NCBI RefSeq assembly: GCF_024793895.1
Contig: NZ_JANUSB010000015.1
Span: 248,001-312,000, forward strand
DNA: 64,000 nt
Origin: Serratia sp. AKBS12
Lineage (GTDB): Bacteria > Pseudomonadota > Gammaproteobacteria > Enterobacterales > Enterobacteriaceae
Direction of reading: 5' to 3'
The notes under the pieces are model-generated. The model made no database searches. It worked only from the letters and a program-made list of their open reading frames with translations, and was not told the origin of the DNA. A program made the translations under genes and the position numbers. Positions 19,188 through 28,403 of the stretch are shown one piece after another. Numbering within the stretch: the first letter of the stretch is position 1; each line of letters opens with the position of its first letter.

Positions 19188-20812
19188 GCATTGCTTTTAC
19201 GCCCTGGCCGGAGGACTTTGCCCGGCGCTATCGTGAGCGCGGTTATTGGCTTGATCTGCCGCTGACCGATATCCTCGCCCGCCAGGCGGGTAACGACGAT
19301 ATCGCGCTGGTGGATGCGGTCGCCAGCCTCAGCTATCGCCAATTGCACCAGCAGTCGGATCGTCTGGCGGCCGCACTGCTGCGCCGTGGCGTGCAGCCCG
19401 GCGAAACCGCGCTGGTGCAGTTGGGCAACGTGGTTGAATTTTATCTCACCTTCTTTGCCCTGCTGAAAATCGGCGTGGCGCCGGTCAATGCGCTGTTCAG
19501 CCATCAGCGCAGCGAGCTGCATGCCTACGCGTCGCAGATCAAGCCGGCAGTGCTGATCGCCGATCGCCTGCACGGCCTGTTCGCCAACGATGATTTTCTG
19601 GCGGAATTTCGTCAGCAGCATCCTTCGTTACGGGTGGTGGCGTTGCGTAATCAGCCGCATGGCGCGCAGGCGTTGTCCCAGATGCTGACCGAAGACAGCG
19701 CGGGCTTTTGTGCCACGCCGTCTGCCGCCGATCGGGTGGCGTTCTTCCAGCTTTCCGGCGGCAGTACCGGCACGCCGAAACTGATCCCGCGTACCCACAA
19801 CGATTATTACTACAGTATCCGCCGCAGCGTGGAAATCTGCCGTTTTGATCGGCATACGCGCTATCTGTGCGCGCTGCCGGTGGCGCACAACTATCCGATG
19901 AGTTCACCCGGCGTGCTGGGGGTGTTCTATGCCGGTGGGTTGACGGTGTTTGCCGCCGATCCGGATGCGGCCCAGTGCTTCAGGCTGATCGAACAGCACC
20001 GGATTAACGTGACTGCGCTGGTGCCTCCGGCGGTCACGCTGTGGCTGCAGGCGATCGACGAGTGGGGCAGCAACCAACAGTTGACCAGTTTGGAACTGTT
20101 GCAGGTTGGCGGCGCAAAACTGGGGGAAACGCTGGCGGCACGCATTCCCGCAGAAATCGGCTGTCAGTTGCAGCAGGTGTTCGGCATGGCGGAAGGGCTG
20201 GTGAACTACACCCGGCTGGATGACGATCGGCAGCATATTCTTACTACCCAGGGCTGCCCGATGTCGCCCGACGACGAAGTCTGGGTGGCGGACGACGACG
20301 GCAATCCGTTGCCGGTCGGAGAGACCGGCCGCCTGATGACGCGTGGCCCTTACACCTTCCGCGGCTACTATCAAAGCCCGCAGCACAATGCCGAAGCTTT
20401 CGACGAGAACGGTTTTTACTGTTCCGGCGATCTGATTCGCCTGACCGAAGACGGCTATCTTTGCGTCGAAGGTCGGCAGAAGGACCAGATTAATCGCGGC
20501 GGCGAGAAAATTGCCGCCGAAGAAATCGAAAACCTGCTGCTGCGTCATCCGGCGGTGATTAACACCGCGCTGGTTTCCATGCCGGACGCGTTGATGGGCG
20601 AGAAAAGCTGCGCCTATTTTATTGCCAGCGAAGCGCTCAAGCCGGTGGCGCTGCGGCGCCATCTGCGTGCGCAGGGCGTGGCGGAATTTAAATTGCCAGA
20701 CCGTTTCGTGCAGGTGGAAAGCCTGCCGCTGACGCCGGTCGGCAAAGTAGACAAAAAACTGCTGCGCCAACGCCTGGAGGCGCAGCAACCGACTCAGGTC
20801 CAGGGAGAGTGA
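19184..20812 (+). CDS. entE: 2,3-dihydroxybenzoate-AMP ligase
   Basis: Adenylates 2,3-dihydroxybenzoate and loads it on the EntB carrier domain. The 542 residues are a stand-alone ANL-family enzyme with P-loop-like [32 protein letters not shown] and the hinge/C-terminal lysine region [20 protein letters not shown] and [12 protein letters not shown]. It overlaps entC by 4 bp and is followed after 3 bp by entB. Confidence 0.96.
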   Translation: MSIAFTPWPEDFARRYRERGYWLDLPLTDILARQAGNDDIALVDAVASLSYRQLHQQSDRLAAALLRRGVQPGETALVQLGNVVEFYLTFFALLKIGVAPVNALFSHQRSELHAYASQIKPAVLIADRLHGLFANDDFLAEFRQQHPSLRVVALRNQPHGAQALSQMLTEDSAGFCATPSAADRVAFFQLSGGSTGTPKLIPRTHNDYYYSIRRSVEICRFDRHTRYLCALPVAHNYPMSSPGVLGVFYAGGLTVFAADPDAAQCFRLIEQHRINVTALVPPAVTLWLQAIDEWGSNQQLTSLELLQVGGAKLGETLAARIPAEIGCQLQQVFGMAEGLVNYTRLDDDRQHILTTQGCPMSPDDEVWVADDDGNPLPVGETGRLMTRGPYTFRGYYQSPQHNAEAFDENGFYCSGDLIRLTEDGYLCVEGRQKDQINRGGEKIAAEEIENLLLRHPAVINTALVSMPDALMGEKSCAYFIASEALKPVALRRHLRAQGVAEFKLPDRFVQVESLPLTPVGKVDKKLLRQRLEAQQPTQVQGE

Positions 20813-20815
20813 TCG

Positions 20816-21670
20816 ATGGCCATTCCTAAACTTAATGATTATGCGCTGCCAACGGCAGCCGAAATGCCGGCCAACAAGGTCAACTGGGCGTTTGAACCGC
20901 AACGCGCCGCGCTGCTGATCCACGATATGCAGCAGTATTTCCTGAATTTTTGGGGCCAGGATAGTGCGCTGATCAAGCAGGTGGTGGACAACATTGCCAA
21001 CCTGCGTCGCTATTGCAAGGCACAGGGCATTCCGGTGTTTTATACCGCGCAACCCAATGAGCAGAGCGCCGAAGATCGCGCGTTGCTGAATGACATGTGG
21101 GGGCCGGGGCTGAACAAACACCCGGAACAGCAGGCGGTGGTGGCCGCGCTGGCGCCGGACGCTGACGATACCGTATTGGTGAAATGGCGTTATAGCGCCT
21201 TCCATCGCTCGCCGCTGCAAGACATTTTGCAGGAGTCAGGCCGCGATCAATTGGTCATTTGCGGCGTATATGCGCATATCGGCTGTCTGACAACGGCGAT
21301 TGATGCCTTTATGCGCAACATCAAACCATTCATGGTGGCAGATGGGTTGGCGGACTTTTCCCGCGACGAACATCTGATGGCACTGCGCTATACCGCCGGC
21401 CGCTGCGGGCGGGTGGTGACTACCGCCGATCTGTTGCCGGGTATCGCCAGCAAGGATGCGCTGCGTCAGCAGATCCTGCCGCTATTGGACGAAGACAGTG
21501 ACGATATGGCCAATGACGAAAACCTGATCGACTATGGTCTGGATTCGGTGCGCATCATGGAACTGGCGACCCGCTGGCGTAAGATCCGCAGCGATATCGA
21601 TTTTATCGCGTTGGCGAAAAGCCCGACCATCGACAGCTGGTGGGCGTTGCTTTCCGGGGGAAAGGCGTGA
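20816..21670 (+). CDS. entB: Isochorismatase with aryl carrier domain
   Basis: Bifunctional protein of 284 residues. The N-terminal hydrolase (1 to about 205; LLIHDMQQYFLNFW, LVICGVYAHIGCLTTA) converts isochorismate to 2,3-dihydro-2,3-dihydroxybenzoate. The C-terminal aryl carrier domain has phosphopantetheine Ser244 in YGLDSVRIMEL and holds dihydroxybenzoate for EntF. The stop overlaps the entA start by one base (TGATG). Confidence 0.96.
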   Translation: MAIPKLNDYALPTAAEMPANKVNWAFEPQRAALLIHDMQQYFLNFWGQDSALIKQVVDNIANLRRYCKAQGIPVFYTAQPNEQSAEDRALLNDMWGPGLNKHPEQQAVVAALAPDADDTVLVKWRYSAFHRSPLQDILQESGRDQLVICGVYAHIGCLTTAIDAFMRNIKPFMVADGLADFSRDEHLMALRYTAGRCGRVVTTADLLPGIASKDALRQQILPLLDEDSDDMANDENLIDYGLDSVRIMELATRWRKIRSDIDFIALAKSPTIDSWWALLSGGKA

Positions 21671-22425
21671 TGAGCGGGTGGGATTTTAACGGCAAACGGG
21701 TATGGGTAACCGGCGCCGGAGCCGGTATCGGTCTGCAAACGGCGCTGGACTTTGTTGCTGCCGGGGCGGAGGTGATAGGTTTTGATCTGCGGTTTGCGGA
21801 CCAGGAGTATCCATTCCGCTGCGAAGTGCTGGATATTGCCGACAGCGAAGCGGTGGATGGCGTTTGTACCCGCCTGCTGGCAGAGCAGGGGGAACTGGAT
21901 GTGTTGGTCAACGGTGCGGGTATTTTGCGTATGGGGCTGACCGATGCAACCAGTTCGGCGGACTGGATGGCATGCCTCAATGTCAACGCTGGCGGGGCGT
22001 TTAACATGTTCCGCCATGCATTGCCGGTGTTTCGCCGTCAGCGGCGCGGCGCGATCGTCAGCATTGCTTCCAATGCGGCGCATGTACCGCGCATAGGTAT
22101 GGCGGCATATTGCGCCTCAAAGGCAGCATTGCGCAGCCTGTGCCAGACCGTGGGCCTGGAAATGGCCGAGTTCGGCGTGCGATCGAATATGGTGTCGCCA
22201 GGTTCGACCAATACGCCGATGCAGCGCGGTATGTGGCAGGATGAAACCGGCGAGCTGAAAACCATTCAAGGCTTCCCGCAGCAGTTTAAACTCGGTATTC
22301 CGCTGGGAAAAATAGCGCAGCCGCAGGACGTCGCCAACGCGATTTTGTTCCTGGCGTCGGATCTGGCCTGCCATATTACCATGCAGGATATTGTGGTTGA
22401 CGGTGGCGCAACGCTGGCAGCCTGA
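21670..22425 (+). CDS. entA: 2,3-dihydro-2,3-dihydroxybenzoate dehydrogenase
   Basis: NAD-dependent short-chain dehydrogenase producing 2,3-dihydroxybenzoate. The 251 residues have the Rossmann motif TGAGAGIG (about 12-19), NGAG, catalytic Ser in IVSIASN, and YCASK. ATG at 21670 is chosen because it overlaps the entB stop and gives the expected length (E. coli 248). Last gene of entCEBA: the thioesterase entH that follows in E. coli is absent; the next element is a tRNA-derived repeat and the tRNA operon. Confidence 0.96.
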   Translation: MSGWDFNGKRVWVTGAGAGIGLQTALDFVAAGAEVIGFDLRFADQEYPFRCEVLDIADSEAVDGVCTRLLAEQGELDVLVNGAGILRMGLTDATSSADWMACLNVNAGGAFNMFRHALPVFRRQRRGAIVSIASNAAHVPRIGMAAYCASKAALRSLCQTVGLEMAEFGVRSNMVSPGSTNTPMQRGMWQDETGELKTIQGFPQQFKLGIPLGKIAQPQDVANAILFLASDLACHITMQDIVVDGGATLAA

Positions 22426-22449
22426 TACCGGCGTGGTGGCGGAATAATA

Positions 22450-22471
22450 AAGGCGCTGCTTGCAGCGTCTT
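22450..22471 (+). terminator. Terminator-like hairpin after entA
   Basis: 9-bp stem AAGGCGCTG / CAGCGTCTT (one G-U pair) with loop CTTG, then ATTGTTGT, 24 bp after the entA stop. Its closeness to the stop supports entA as the operon end. Confidence 0.6.
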
Positions 22472-22488
22472 ATTGTTGTCTGGGGTAT

Positions 22489-22546
22489 AAATGCAAAAAA
22501 AGCGCCTAAAGGCGCTTTTTTCTAAATTGGTGGGTCGTGCAGGATT
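22489..22546 (-). repeat. Upstream copy of a 58-bp direct repeat: tRNA-Lys 3' end plus terminator
   Basis: Identical over 58 bp to 22692-22749. Read on the minus strand it holds the last 19 nt of the tRNA-Lys gene including CCA, then a hairpin (AGCGCC / GGCGCT) with a T-run. It is not a functional tRNA. The offset is 203 bp. The form is like the rtT repeats behind E. coli tyrT, each of which starts with 19 nt of tRNA 3' end. Confidence 0.85.
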
Positions 22547-22691
22547 GACTCGGCCGTTGGTCTCGCCCTGCGGGCCAGCGCAGGCGCTGTTCAAAATCGC
22601 TCCCGGCGATTTTGTCGAACCTGAATGCAGGTTCTCACCCACACGACATCTTTGCTTATGCTAGGTCGGCGTTCGAGATTACACCGAGTTC
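22547..22691 (-). ncRNA. Spacer of rtT-like repeat unit with two stem-loops (putative structured RNA)
   Basis: 145 bp between the two repeat copies. It can fold two perfect hairpins: CAAAATCG / CGATTTTG (22592-22614) and GAACCTG / CAGGTTC (22617-22634). It holds no supported ORF. Whether it is transcribed, by readthrough of the tRNA terminator, is inference. Confidence 0.4.
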
Positions 22692-22749
22692 AAATGCAAA
22701 AAAAGCGCCTAAAGGCGCTTTTTTCTAAATTGGTGGGTCGTGCAGGATT
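22692..22749 (-). repeat. Downstream-of-tRNA copy of the 58-bp repeat (overlaps tRNA-Lys 3' end and its terminator)
   Basis: Native copy: bases 22731-22749 are the 3' end of tRNA-Lys and 22695-22726 form the transcription terminator of the tRNA operon, with stem AAGCGCCT / AGGCGCTT and a seven-T run on the minus strand. Confidence 0.9.
22695..22726 (-). terminator. Rho-independent terminator of the Val-Lys tRNA operon
   Basis: 8-bp stem AAGCGCCT / AGGCGCTT with TTTTTTT on the minus strand immediately after tRNA-Lys. A second, identical copy lies at 22492-22523. Confidence 0.9.
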
Positions 22750-22806
22750 CGAACCTGCGACCAATTGATTAAAAGTCAACTGCTCTACCAACTGAGCTAA
22801 CGACCC
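22731..22806 (-). tRNA. tRNA-Lys (UUU)
   Basis: 76-nt cloverleaf beginning GGGTCGTTAGCTCAGTTGG, anticodon loop CTTTTAA (anticodon TTT), T-loop GGTTCGAATCC and encoded CCA. Last gene of the Val-Val-Val-Lys operon, equivalent to lysV of E. coli. Confidence 0.98.
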
Positions 22807-22813
22807 GCAGAAG

Positions 22814-22889
22814 TGGTGGGTGATGACGGGCTCGAACCGCCGACCCCCTCCGTGTAAAGGAGATGCTCTACCAACTGAGCTAATCACCC
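22814..22889 (-). tRNA. tRNA-Val (UAC), third of operon
   Basis: 76 nt, 5' GGGTGAT acceptor strand, anticodon TAC in TTTACAC, encoded CCA. Identical to the next upstream copy. Confidence 0.98.
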
Positions 22890-22928
22890 ACTTCAGGACT
22901 TCCGGATACTGCATCAGCGAGAGAATGA

Positions 22929-23004
22929 TGGTGGGTGATGACGGGCTCGAACCGCCGACCCCCTCCGTGTAAAGGAGATGCTCTACCAACTGAGCTAATC
23001 ACCC
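22929..23004 (-). tRNA. tRNA-Val (UAC), second of operon
   Basis: 76 nt, identical in sequence to the copy at 22814-22889; separated from it by a 39-bp spacer. Confidence 0.98.
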
Positions 23005-23029
23005 TCATTTTTCTCACTGTTCAACAAGA

Positions 23030-23105
23030 TGGTGGGCGATGACGGGCTCGAACCGCCGACCCCCTCCGTGTAAAGGAGATGCTCTACCAACTGAGCTAAT
23101 CGCCC
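23030..23105 (-). tRNA. tRNA-Val (UAC), first of operon
   Basis: 76 nt; differs from the other two by a G-C instead of a T-A/G-T type pair in the acceptor (GGGCGAT / ATCGCCC region). Promoter-proximal gene of the operon, divergent from gltX as in E. coli valUXY-lysV. Confidence 0.98.
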
Positions 23106-23122
23106 CGTCTTGTTGGAGTCGC

Positions 23123-23150
23123 ATTATAGGGATAGTTGAAAGTGAGTCAA
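23123..23150 (-). promoter_or_regulatory. Promoter of the Val-Lys tRNA operon
   Basis: On the minus strand: -35 TTGACT (23150-23145), 16-bp spacer, perfect -10 TATAAT (23128-23123), then GCGACTCC as discriminator, 17 bp before the first tRNA. Confidence 0.85.
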
Positions 23151-23294
23151 CGATTTTTAAAATGATTTCAATCGTTCGCCGCAAATTTAAACAGGATGCG
23201 ATATTTCTCGCCAGCGATGCCGTTTCTTTGCACATTGTTATGCGAAAAGCAGCGTAACATTGATGAAATAGCACCGGCTGATGCCGTGTCGGCG

Positions 23295-23322
23295 TTGAGG
23301 AATTAGCGCGTGGTGATACAAT
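23295..23322 (+). promoter_or_regulatory. gltX promoter
   Basis: -35 TTGAGG (23295-23300), 16-bp spacer, -10 TACAAT (23317-23322), about 75 bp upstream of the gltX ATG. Confidence 0.6.
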
Positions 23323-23397
23323 GTTGCCCACTTTTTTCAATTCCGAGCAATCGTCGGCACCCGCTGACAGGCGTTGCGTAATAAGGCAGTGATCCCA

Positions 23398-24813
23398 ATG
23401 AAAATCAAAACCCGTTTTGCACCGAGCCCAACCGGCTACCTGCACGTCGGCGGCGCGCGTACTGCGCTTTATTCCTGGTTGTTCAGCCGCCACGCCGGCG
23501 GTGAGTTCGTTCTGCGCATCGAAGATACCGATCTGGAGCGTTCGACCCAGGATGCCATCGACGCCATTATGGATGGGATGAACTGGCTGAATCTGGATTG
23601 GGATGAAGGCCCGTATTACCAGACCAAACGTTTCGATCGCTACAATGGCGTGATTGACGAGATGCTCGAGCAGGGCACGGCTTACCGTTGCTACTGTTCC
23701 AAAGAGCGTTTGGAAGCGCTGCGCGAAAAACAGATGGAGAACGGCGAAAAGCCGCGTTACGACGGTCATTGCCGCGACAGCCAGTGCAGCCACACTGCCG
23801 ATGAACCACACGTGGTGCGTTTCCGTAACCCGCAAGACGGTTCGGTGATCTTTGACGATCAAATCCGCGGGCCGATCGAATTCAGCAACCAGGAACTGGA
23901 TGATCTGATCATTCGTCGTACCGACGGTTCGCCGACCTACAATTTCTGCGTGGTGGTCGACGACTGGGATATGGAAATCACCCACGTGATCCGTGGCGAA
24001 GACCATATCAATAACACGCCGCGCCAGATCAACATCCTGAAGGCGCTGGGTGCGCCGGTGCCGGAATACGCGCACGTATCGATGATCCTTGGCGATGACG
24101 GCAAAAAGCTGTCCAAACGCCACGGCGCGGTCGGCGTAATGCAATACCGCGATGATGGCTACCTGCCGGAAGCGTTGCTGAACTACCTGGTGCGTCTGGG
24201 CTGGTCCCATGGCGATCAGGAAATCTTCACCATTGAAGAAATGAAGCAGTTCTTCTCGCTGAGTGACATCAGCAAGTCCGCCAGCGCCTTCAACACCGAA
24301 AAGCTGCAATGGTTGAACCATCACTACATTAACCATATGCCGGCGGAGCAGGTGGCAGTGCATCTGGCATGGCACGTTGAACAGTTGGGCATTGAAACGC
24401 GCAACGGGCCGGAACTGAAGGATATCGTCAAACTGCTGGGTGAGCGTTGCAAGACGCTGAAGGAAATGGCCGCTGCCTGCCGCTATTTCTACCAGGACTT
24501 CAGCGAGTTTGACGCCGATGCAGCGAAGAAACACCTGCGTCCGGTGGCCCGCCAGCCGCTGGAAGCGGTGCGTGTCAATCTGGCTGCCATTACCGAATGG
24601 ACGCCGGAAAATGTGCATAATGCCATTCAGGGCACGGCAGACCAACTGGGTGTCGGCATGGGCAAAGTGGGCATGCCATTGCGCGTTGCCGTTACCGGTG
24701 CCGGCCAGTCGCCGGGCATGGACGTTACCGTTCACGCCATCGGCCAGGCGCGCAGCCTGAAGCGTATCGATCAGGCGCTGGCCTATATCGCCGAGCGCGA
24801 AGCGCAGGCCTGA
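23398..24813 (+). CDS. gltX: Glutamyl-tRNA synthetase
   Basis: Class I aminoacyl-tRNA synthetase charging tRNA-Glu. 471 residues, the same as E. coli. Visible: the HIGH-equivalent [13 protein letters not shown] (about 9-21), zinc-binding-like CYCSKE...C-x-C region, [11 protein letters not shown], the KMSKS-equivalent KLSKRHG, and the C-terminal anticodon-binding helical domain. ATG at 23398 chosen over an upstream in-frame start because [13 protein letters not shown] is the invariant N-terminus. Stand-alone transcript, divergent from the tRNA operon. Confidence 0.98.
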   Translation: MKIKTRFAPSPTGYLHVGGARTALYSWLFSRHAGGEFVLRIEDTDLERSTQDAIDAIMDGMNWLNLDWDEGPYYQTKRFDRYNGVIDEMLEQGTAYRCYCSKERLEALREKQMENGEKPRYDGHCRDSQCSHTADEPHVVRFRNPQDGSVIFDDQIRGPIEFSNQELDDLIIRRTDGSPTYNFCVVVDDWDMEITHVIRGEDHINNTPRQINILKALGAPVPEYAHVSMILGDDGKKLSKRHGAVGVMQYRDDGYLPEALLNYLVRLGWSHGDQEIFTIEEMKQFFSLSDISKSASAFNTEKLQWLNHHYINHMPAEQVAVHLAWHVEQLGIETRNGPELKDIVKLLGERCKTLKEMAAACRYFYQDFSEFDADAAKKHLRPVARQPLEAVRVNLAAITEWTPENVHNAIQGTADQLGVGMGKVGMPLRVAVTGAGQSPGMDVTVHAIGQARSLKRIDQALAYIAEREAQA

Positions 24814-24931
24814 TAGCCGCATCTTGCGCAGGGCAGCGACCGGGTTGCCTTTCGCTCAGGCCTTTCGGCCGGGTGCGCTGGCAATAATCAGACGCCTGGC
24901 CTGCGGTTGATGGTCAATGCCGCTTGTCTGA

Positions 24932-24963
24932 CAGCCCCGCGAGGAGATTCGCGGGGCTTTTTT
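24932..24963 (+). terminator. Rho-independent terminator downstream of gltX
   Basis: Stem AGCCCCGCGA / TCGCGGGGCT with a short loop followed by TTTTTT. The preceding 115 bp after gltX and the 100 bp following hold no gene I can support. Confidence 0.9.
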
Positions 24964-25070
24964 ATGCCGGGTGATTGCCGAGTTTTTCAGCGCTTCAGGG
25001 CGTTTTGCAGCGATAAACATGCTGATTTGGCGGCTTTTTCAGCGCTTGATCGAGTAATGCAAATTAGCCG

Positions 25071-25099
25071 TTGACAGGGTTTGCCGGGTTTCATATTAT
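25071..25099 (+). promoter_or_regulatory. Promoter of the tRNA-Ala pair
   Basis: Perfect -35 TTGACA (25071-25076), 17-bp spacer, -10 TATTAT (25094-25099) and a GC-rich discriminator GCGCCCC, typical of stringently controlled stable-RNA promoters. Confidence 0.88.
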
Positions 25100-25133
25100 G
25101 CGCCCCGTTCACGGCACAAAGTGTTTGTGGAAT

Positions 25134-25209
<76 letters not shown>

Positions 25210-25270
25210 ACCTTTATCTCAGTAAGGTTGGTTGATACCGTAACGCCGGTTAATGCGTACCACATTTTGT

Positions 25271-25346
<76 letters not shown>

Positions 25347-25354
25347 CCATTTTA

Positions 25355-25381
25355 AAAGCCGACCTCAGGGTCGGCTTTTTG
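25355..25381 (+). terminator. Terminator of the tRNA-Ala operon
   Basis: Stem AAAGCCGACC / GGTCGGCTTT with loop TCAG or similar, followed by TTGC, just after the second tRNA-Ala. Confidence 0.88.
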
Positions 25382-25487
25382 CTTTTCTGCTGCCTGACTC
25401 ACGGCGTTGCCGGAACGCGATAGCATCACGCGGCGTGGCCTGTCGAACGGTTCAGGAATATCCATCCTCTGAAAAAGGCATAAAAAA

Positions 25488-25515
25488 ATGCCGTTCAGCG
25501 TCAACTGAACGGCAT
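25488..25515 (-). terminator. nupC terminator
   Basis: Stem ATGCCGTTCAG / CTGAACGGCAT with a 6-nt loop followed on the minus strand by TTTTTTT, 37 bp beyond the nupC stop. Confidence 0.92.
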
Positions 25516-25551
25516 GGAAGGCTAACGATGCGCTAGCGTGCGGGGCCAGGC

Positions 25552-26739
25552 TTAGCCCAGAACCAGGCCAGCGATCGATGCGGACAGAATGCTCACCAGC
25601 GTAGAGCCGTACACCAGTTTCAGGCCGAAGCGCGAAACCACGTTGCCCTGATGCTCGTTCAAGCCTTTAATCGCACCGGCAACGATACCAATGGAAGAGA
25701 AGTTGGCGAAGGAGACCAGGAATACCGACAGAATGCCCAGGCTGCGCGGAGACAGTTCAGCCGAGATTTTCTGCAACTCCATCATCGCCACGAATTCGTT
25801 GGAAACCAGCTTGGTCGCCATGATGCTGCCAACCTGCAGTGCTTCGTGTTTAGGAATGCCCATAATCCAGGCAAATGGATAGAAGAAGTAACCGAGGATT
25901 TCCTGGAAGCTCAGGCCGAAGATGGCGCTGAACAGCCCGTTGAGTGCGGCGATCAGGGCGATAAAGCCGATCAGCATCGCGGCAACGATTATTGCAACTT
26001 TAAACCCTGCCAGAATATATTCACCCAGCATTTCAAAGAAGCTCTGGCCTTCATGCAGATTGCCGAGGTGCAGTTCTTCTTCGCTACTGGTGTCATACGG
26101 GTTGACCAACGACAGCACGATAAAGGTACTGAACATGTTGAGCACCAGCGCCGCTACCACGAATTTGGCATCCAGCATGGTCATGTAGGCACCGACGATC
26201 GACATGGAGACCGTCGACATCGCGGTAGCCGCCATGGTGTACATGCGCTTTTCCGACATCTTGCCCAGAATGTCTTTATAGGCAATGAAGTTTTCCGACT
26301 GACCGAGAATCAGCGAGCTGACGGCGTTGAAGGACTCCAGCTTGCCCATACCGTTTACCTTGGACAGTACGGTACCGATGATGCGGATCACAAATGGCAA
26401 CACCTTGATGTATTGCAATATGCCGATCAGTGCAGAAATGAACACGATAGGGCACAGTACCTTCAGGAAGAAGAATGCCAACCCCTTGTCGCCCATACCG
26501 CCGAAGACAAAATCAGTCCCTTGACCTGCAAATCCGAGGAGTTTATCAAACAGGGCGGCGAACCCTTTGACGAAGCCCAGGCCCGCTTCCGAATGCAGGA
26601 AAAAGTAGGCCAATAATACTTCGATAACCAATAATTGAATAACATAGCGAATGCGGATGCTTTTGCGATCGCGGCATACCAGTAATGCCAAAATCGTTAC
26701 GACCACTAACGCCAACGCAAAGTGCGCAATATGGGACAT
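25552..26739 (-). CDS. nupC: Nucleoside:proton symporter, concentrative nucleoside transporter family
   Basis: 395-residue inner-membrane importer of pyrimidine nucleosides and adenosine. The CNT signature is visible: [31 protein letters not shown], the Q/NE motif region [35 protein letters not shown], and the second inverted repeat [13 protein letters not shown] and FANFSSIGI. About 8-10 membrane segments; E. coli NupC has 400 residues. Divergent from mntH over 380 bp, as in E. coli. CRP/CytR sites, known for E. coli nupC, could not be assigned with confidence. Confidence 0.96.
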   Translation of the reverse strand: MSHIAHFALALVVVTILALLVCRDRKSIRIRYVIQLLVIEVLLAYFFLHSEAGLGFVKGFAALFDKLLGFAGQGTDFVFGGMGDKGLAFFFLKVLCPIVFISALIGILQYIKVLPFVIRIIGTVLSKVNGMGKLESFNAVSSLILGQSENFIAYKDILGKMSEKRMYTMAATAMSTVSMSIVGAYMTMLDAKFVVAALVLNMFSTFIVLSLVNPYDTSSEEELHLGNLHEGQSFFEMLGEYILAGFKVAIIVAAMLIGFIALIAALNGLFSAIFGLSFQEILGYFFYPFAWIMGIPKHEALQVGSIMATKLVSNEFVAMMELQKISAELSPRSLGILSVFLVSFANFSSIGIVAGAIKGLNEHQGNVVSRFGLKLVYGSTLVSILSASIAGLVLG

Positions 26740-27052
26740 GTTTGCTCCAAATTTGAGGCAGGCTAAATTTCGGTTGTCATTCTATGTAACGCTACGTTTA
26801 AAAACGAGACATCGATTGCAAATATAGAAACTGATAGTGGGATTCTTCTTAAAGTAGTCCAGTAAAGCACTCCAAATCAAGATGTTAATAATTATGCCCA
26901 TTGGTAGCATTTTTGTGCTAATTTGATTATCAGGCGTACTTCGTTCTGTTTCTGGCCAACGCCAGCGGCAAGAAACTTGTTGAAATAGCTGCGATATGTT
27001 CGTAAGGCCTTCGTCGCCGTCTATCACAGGGATAAGCATCACCTCTCTAAAT

Positions 27053-27084
27053 GCAATTGATAATTATTATCACTTTGCTATGAT
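27053..27084 (+). promoter_or_regulatory. mntH promoter with overlapping Fur box
   Basis: Fur-like GCAATTGATAATTATTATCA at 27054-27073 contains the -35 TTGATA (27057-27062); the -10 TATGAT is at 27079-27084 (16-bp spacer). Fur binding would block RNA polymerase directly. The rest of the 380-bp nupC-mntH gap shows no gene; an MntR palindrome was not recognised. Confidence 0.75.
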
Positions 27085-27119
27085 TACGGTAAGCTTAATA
27101 TTAGTAAGGGCTAAACGAT

Positions 27120-28358
27120 ATGTTGAACAGCCGTGCGGTTACTTCATCCTCCACCAACCGCCCGTCCAGGAAGATCAAACTTTCTTTGATGGGTCCGGCG
27201 TTTATCGCCGCCATCGGCTATATCGATCCCGGTAACTTTGCCACCAACATCCAATCCGGCGCTTCCTTTGGCTACAAACTGCTTTGGGTGGTGGTGTGGG
27301 CCAACATCATGGCGATGTTAATCCAGCTATTGTCTGCCAAGCTAGGCATCGCCACTGGCAAGAACCTTGCCGAACATATCCGCGACCGTTTTCCACGGCC
27401 GGCGGTATGGGCCTATTGGGTTCAGGCGGAAATCATCGCCATGGCCACGGATTTGGCCGAATTTATCGGTGCGGCGATAGGCTTTAAACTGCTGCTCGGC
27501 GTTACCCTGCTAGAAGGGGCAGTGCTGACCGGTATCGCCACCTTCCTGATCCTGATGTTGCAAAAACGCGGGCAGAAACCGCTTGAACTGGTGATCGGTG
27601 GCCTGCTGCTGTTCGTTGCCGCTGCTTACATTGTCGAGCTGGTATTCTCGCAGCCGCAGTTGAGCGGTCTGATCAAAGGCATGGCCATTCCCGATCTGCC
27701 TAACGGCGATGCGGTGTTTCTGGCAGCCGGCGTGCTTGGTGCCACCATTATGCCGCACGTGATCTATCTGCACTCTTCGCTGACGCAAACCGCGGGTAAA
27801 AATTCGAAGGCGGAACGTTACGCATCAACCAAGGTAGACGTGGCGATTGCCATGACCATCGCCGGTTTTGTCAACCTGGCGATGATGGCCACTGCCGCTG
27901 CGGCCTTCCATTTTAGCGGCCATAGCGGCATCGCCGATCTCGATCAAGCCTACCTGACCTTGCAACCGCTGCTGGGGCACGCCGCTGCAACGGTATTCGG
28001 TCTAAGCCTGGTGGCGGCAGGGCTGTCTTCCACCGTGGTCGGCACGTTGGCGGGGCAGGTGGTAATGCAGGGGTTCGTGCGTTTTTATATTCCGCTGTGG
28101 GTGCGGCGCGTGGTGACCATGCTGCCGTCATTTATCGTGATCCTGATGGGAATGGACGCGACGCGCATCCTGGTGCTCAGCCAGGTATTGCTGAGCTTTG
28201 GTATCGCGTTGGCGTTGGTGCCACTGCTGCGTTTCACCGGCAACCGGGAACTGATGGGCGATATGGTTAACAGTAGATCCATACAGAATATCGGCTGGCT
28301 GATTGTATTAATCGTAGTGGGGCTGAATGGCTATCTGCTGATCAGCAGTTTGTTCTAA
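27120..28358 (+). CDS. mntH: Proton-coupled manganese transporter, NRAMP family
   Basis: 412-residue inner-membrane Mn2+ (and Fe2+) importer of the NRAMP fold. Metal-site motif DPGN in helix 1 ([18 protein letters not shown], about 38-41) and MPH in helix 6 ([17 protein letters not shown]) are both intact; the consensus transport motif QVVMQGF is present. About 11 membrane segments. Monocistronic; controlled by a Fur box overlapping its promoter, fitting its part in iron-limited or oxidative-stress manganese supply. Confidence 0.96.
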   Translation: MLNSRAVTSSSTNRPSRKIKLSLMGPAFIAAIGYIDPGNFATNIQSGASFGYKLLWVVVWANIMAMLIQLLSAKLGIATGKNLAEHIRDRFPRPAVWAYWVQAEIIAMATDLAEFIGAAIGFKLLLGVTLLEGAVLTGIATFLILMLQKRGQKPLELVIGGLLLFVAAAYIVELVFSQPQLSGLIKGMAIPDLPNGDAVFLAAGVLGATIMPHVIYLHSSLTQTAGKNSKAERYASTKVDVAIAMTIAGFVNLAMMATAAAAFHFSGHSGIADLDQAYLTLQPLLGHAAATVFGLSLVAAGLSSTVVGTLAGQVVMQGFVRFYIPLWVRRVVTMLPSFIVILMGMDATRILVLSQVLLSFGIALALVPLLRFTGNRELMGDMVNSRSIQNIGWLIVLIVVGLNGYLLISSLF

Positions 28359-28374
28359 CCGCTTCCGGCAGCAG

Positions 28375-28400
28375 AAAGGGCGCGTAATTGCGCCCTTTTG
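28375..28400. terminator. Bidirectional terminator between mntH and the DUF2502 gene
   Basis: AAAGGGCGC-GTAATT-GCGCCCTTT perfect stem followed by TTG/C, between convergent genes. Confidence 0.85.
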
Positions 28401-28403
28401 CAT

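Noticed and set aside
22489-22546. An additional tRNA gene
   Set aside because: Only the last 19 nt of a tRNA are present; D-arm and anticodon arm are missing.
22695-23105. CRISPR array suggested by repeated blocks of similar length
   Set aside because: The repeated units are three tRNA-Val genes and a tRNA-Lys, not short repeats with unique spacers.
23014-24822. 602-codon minus-strand frame across gltX and a tRNA-Val
   Set aside because: Runs through a tRNA gene and the reverse of a certain synthetase gene; no domain is recognisable.
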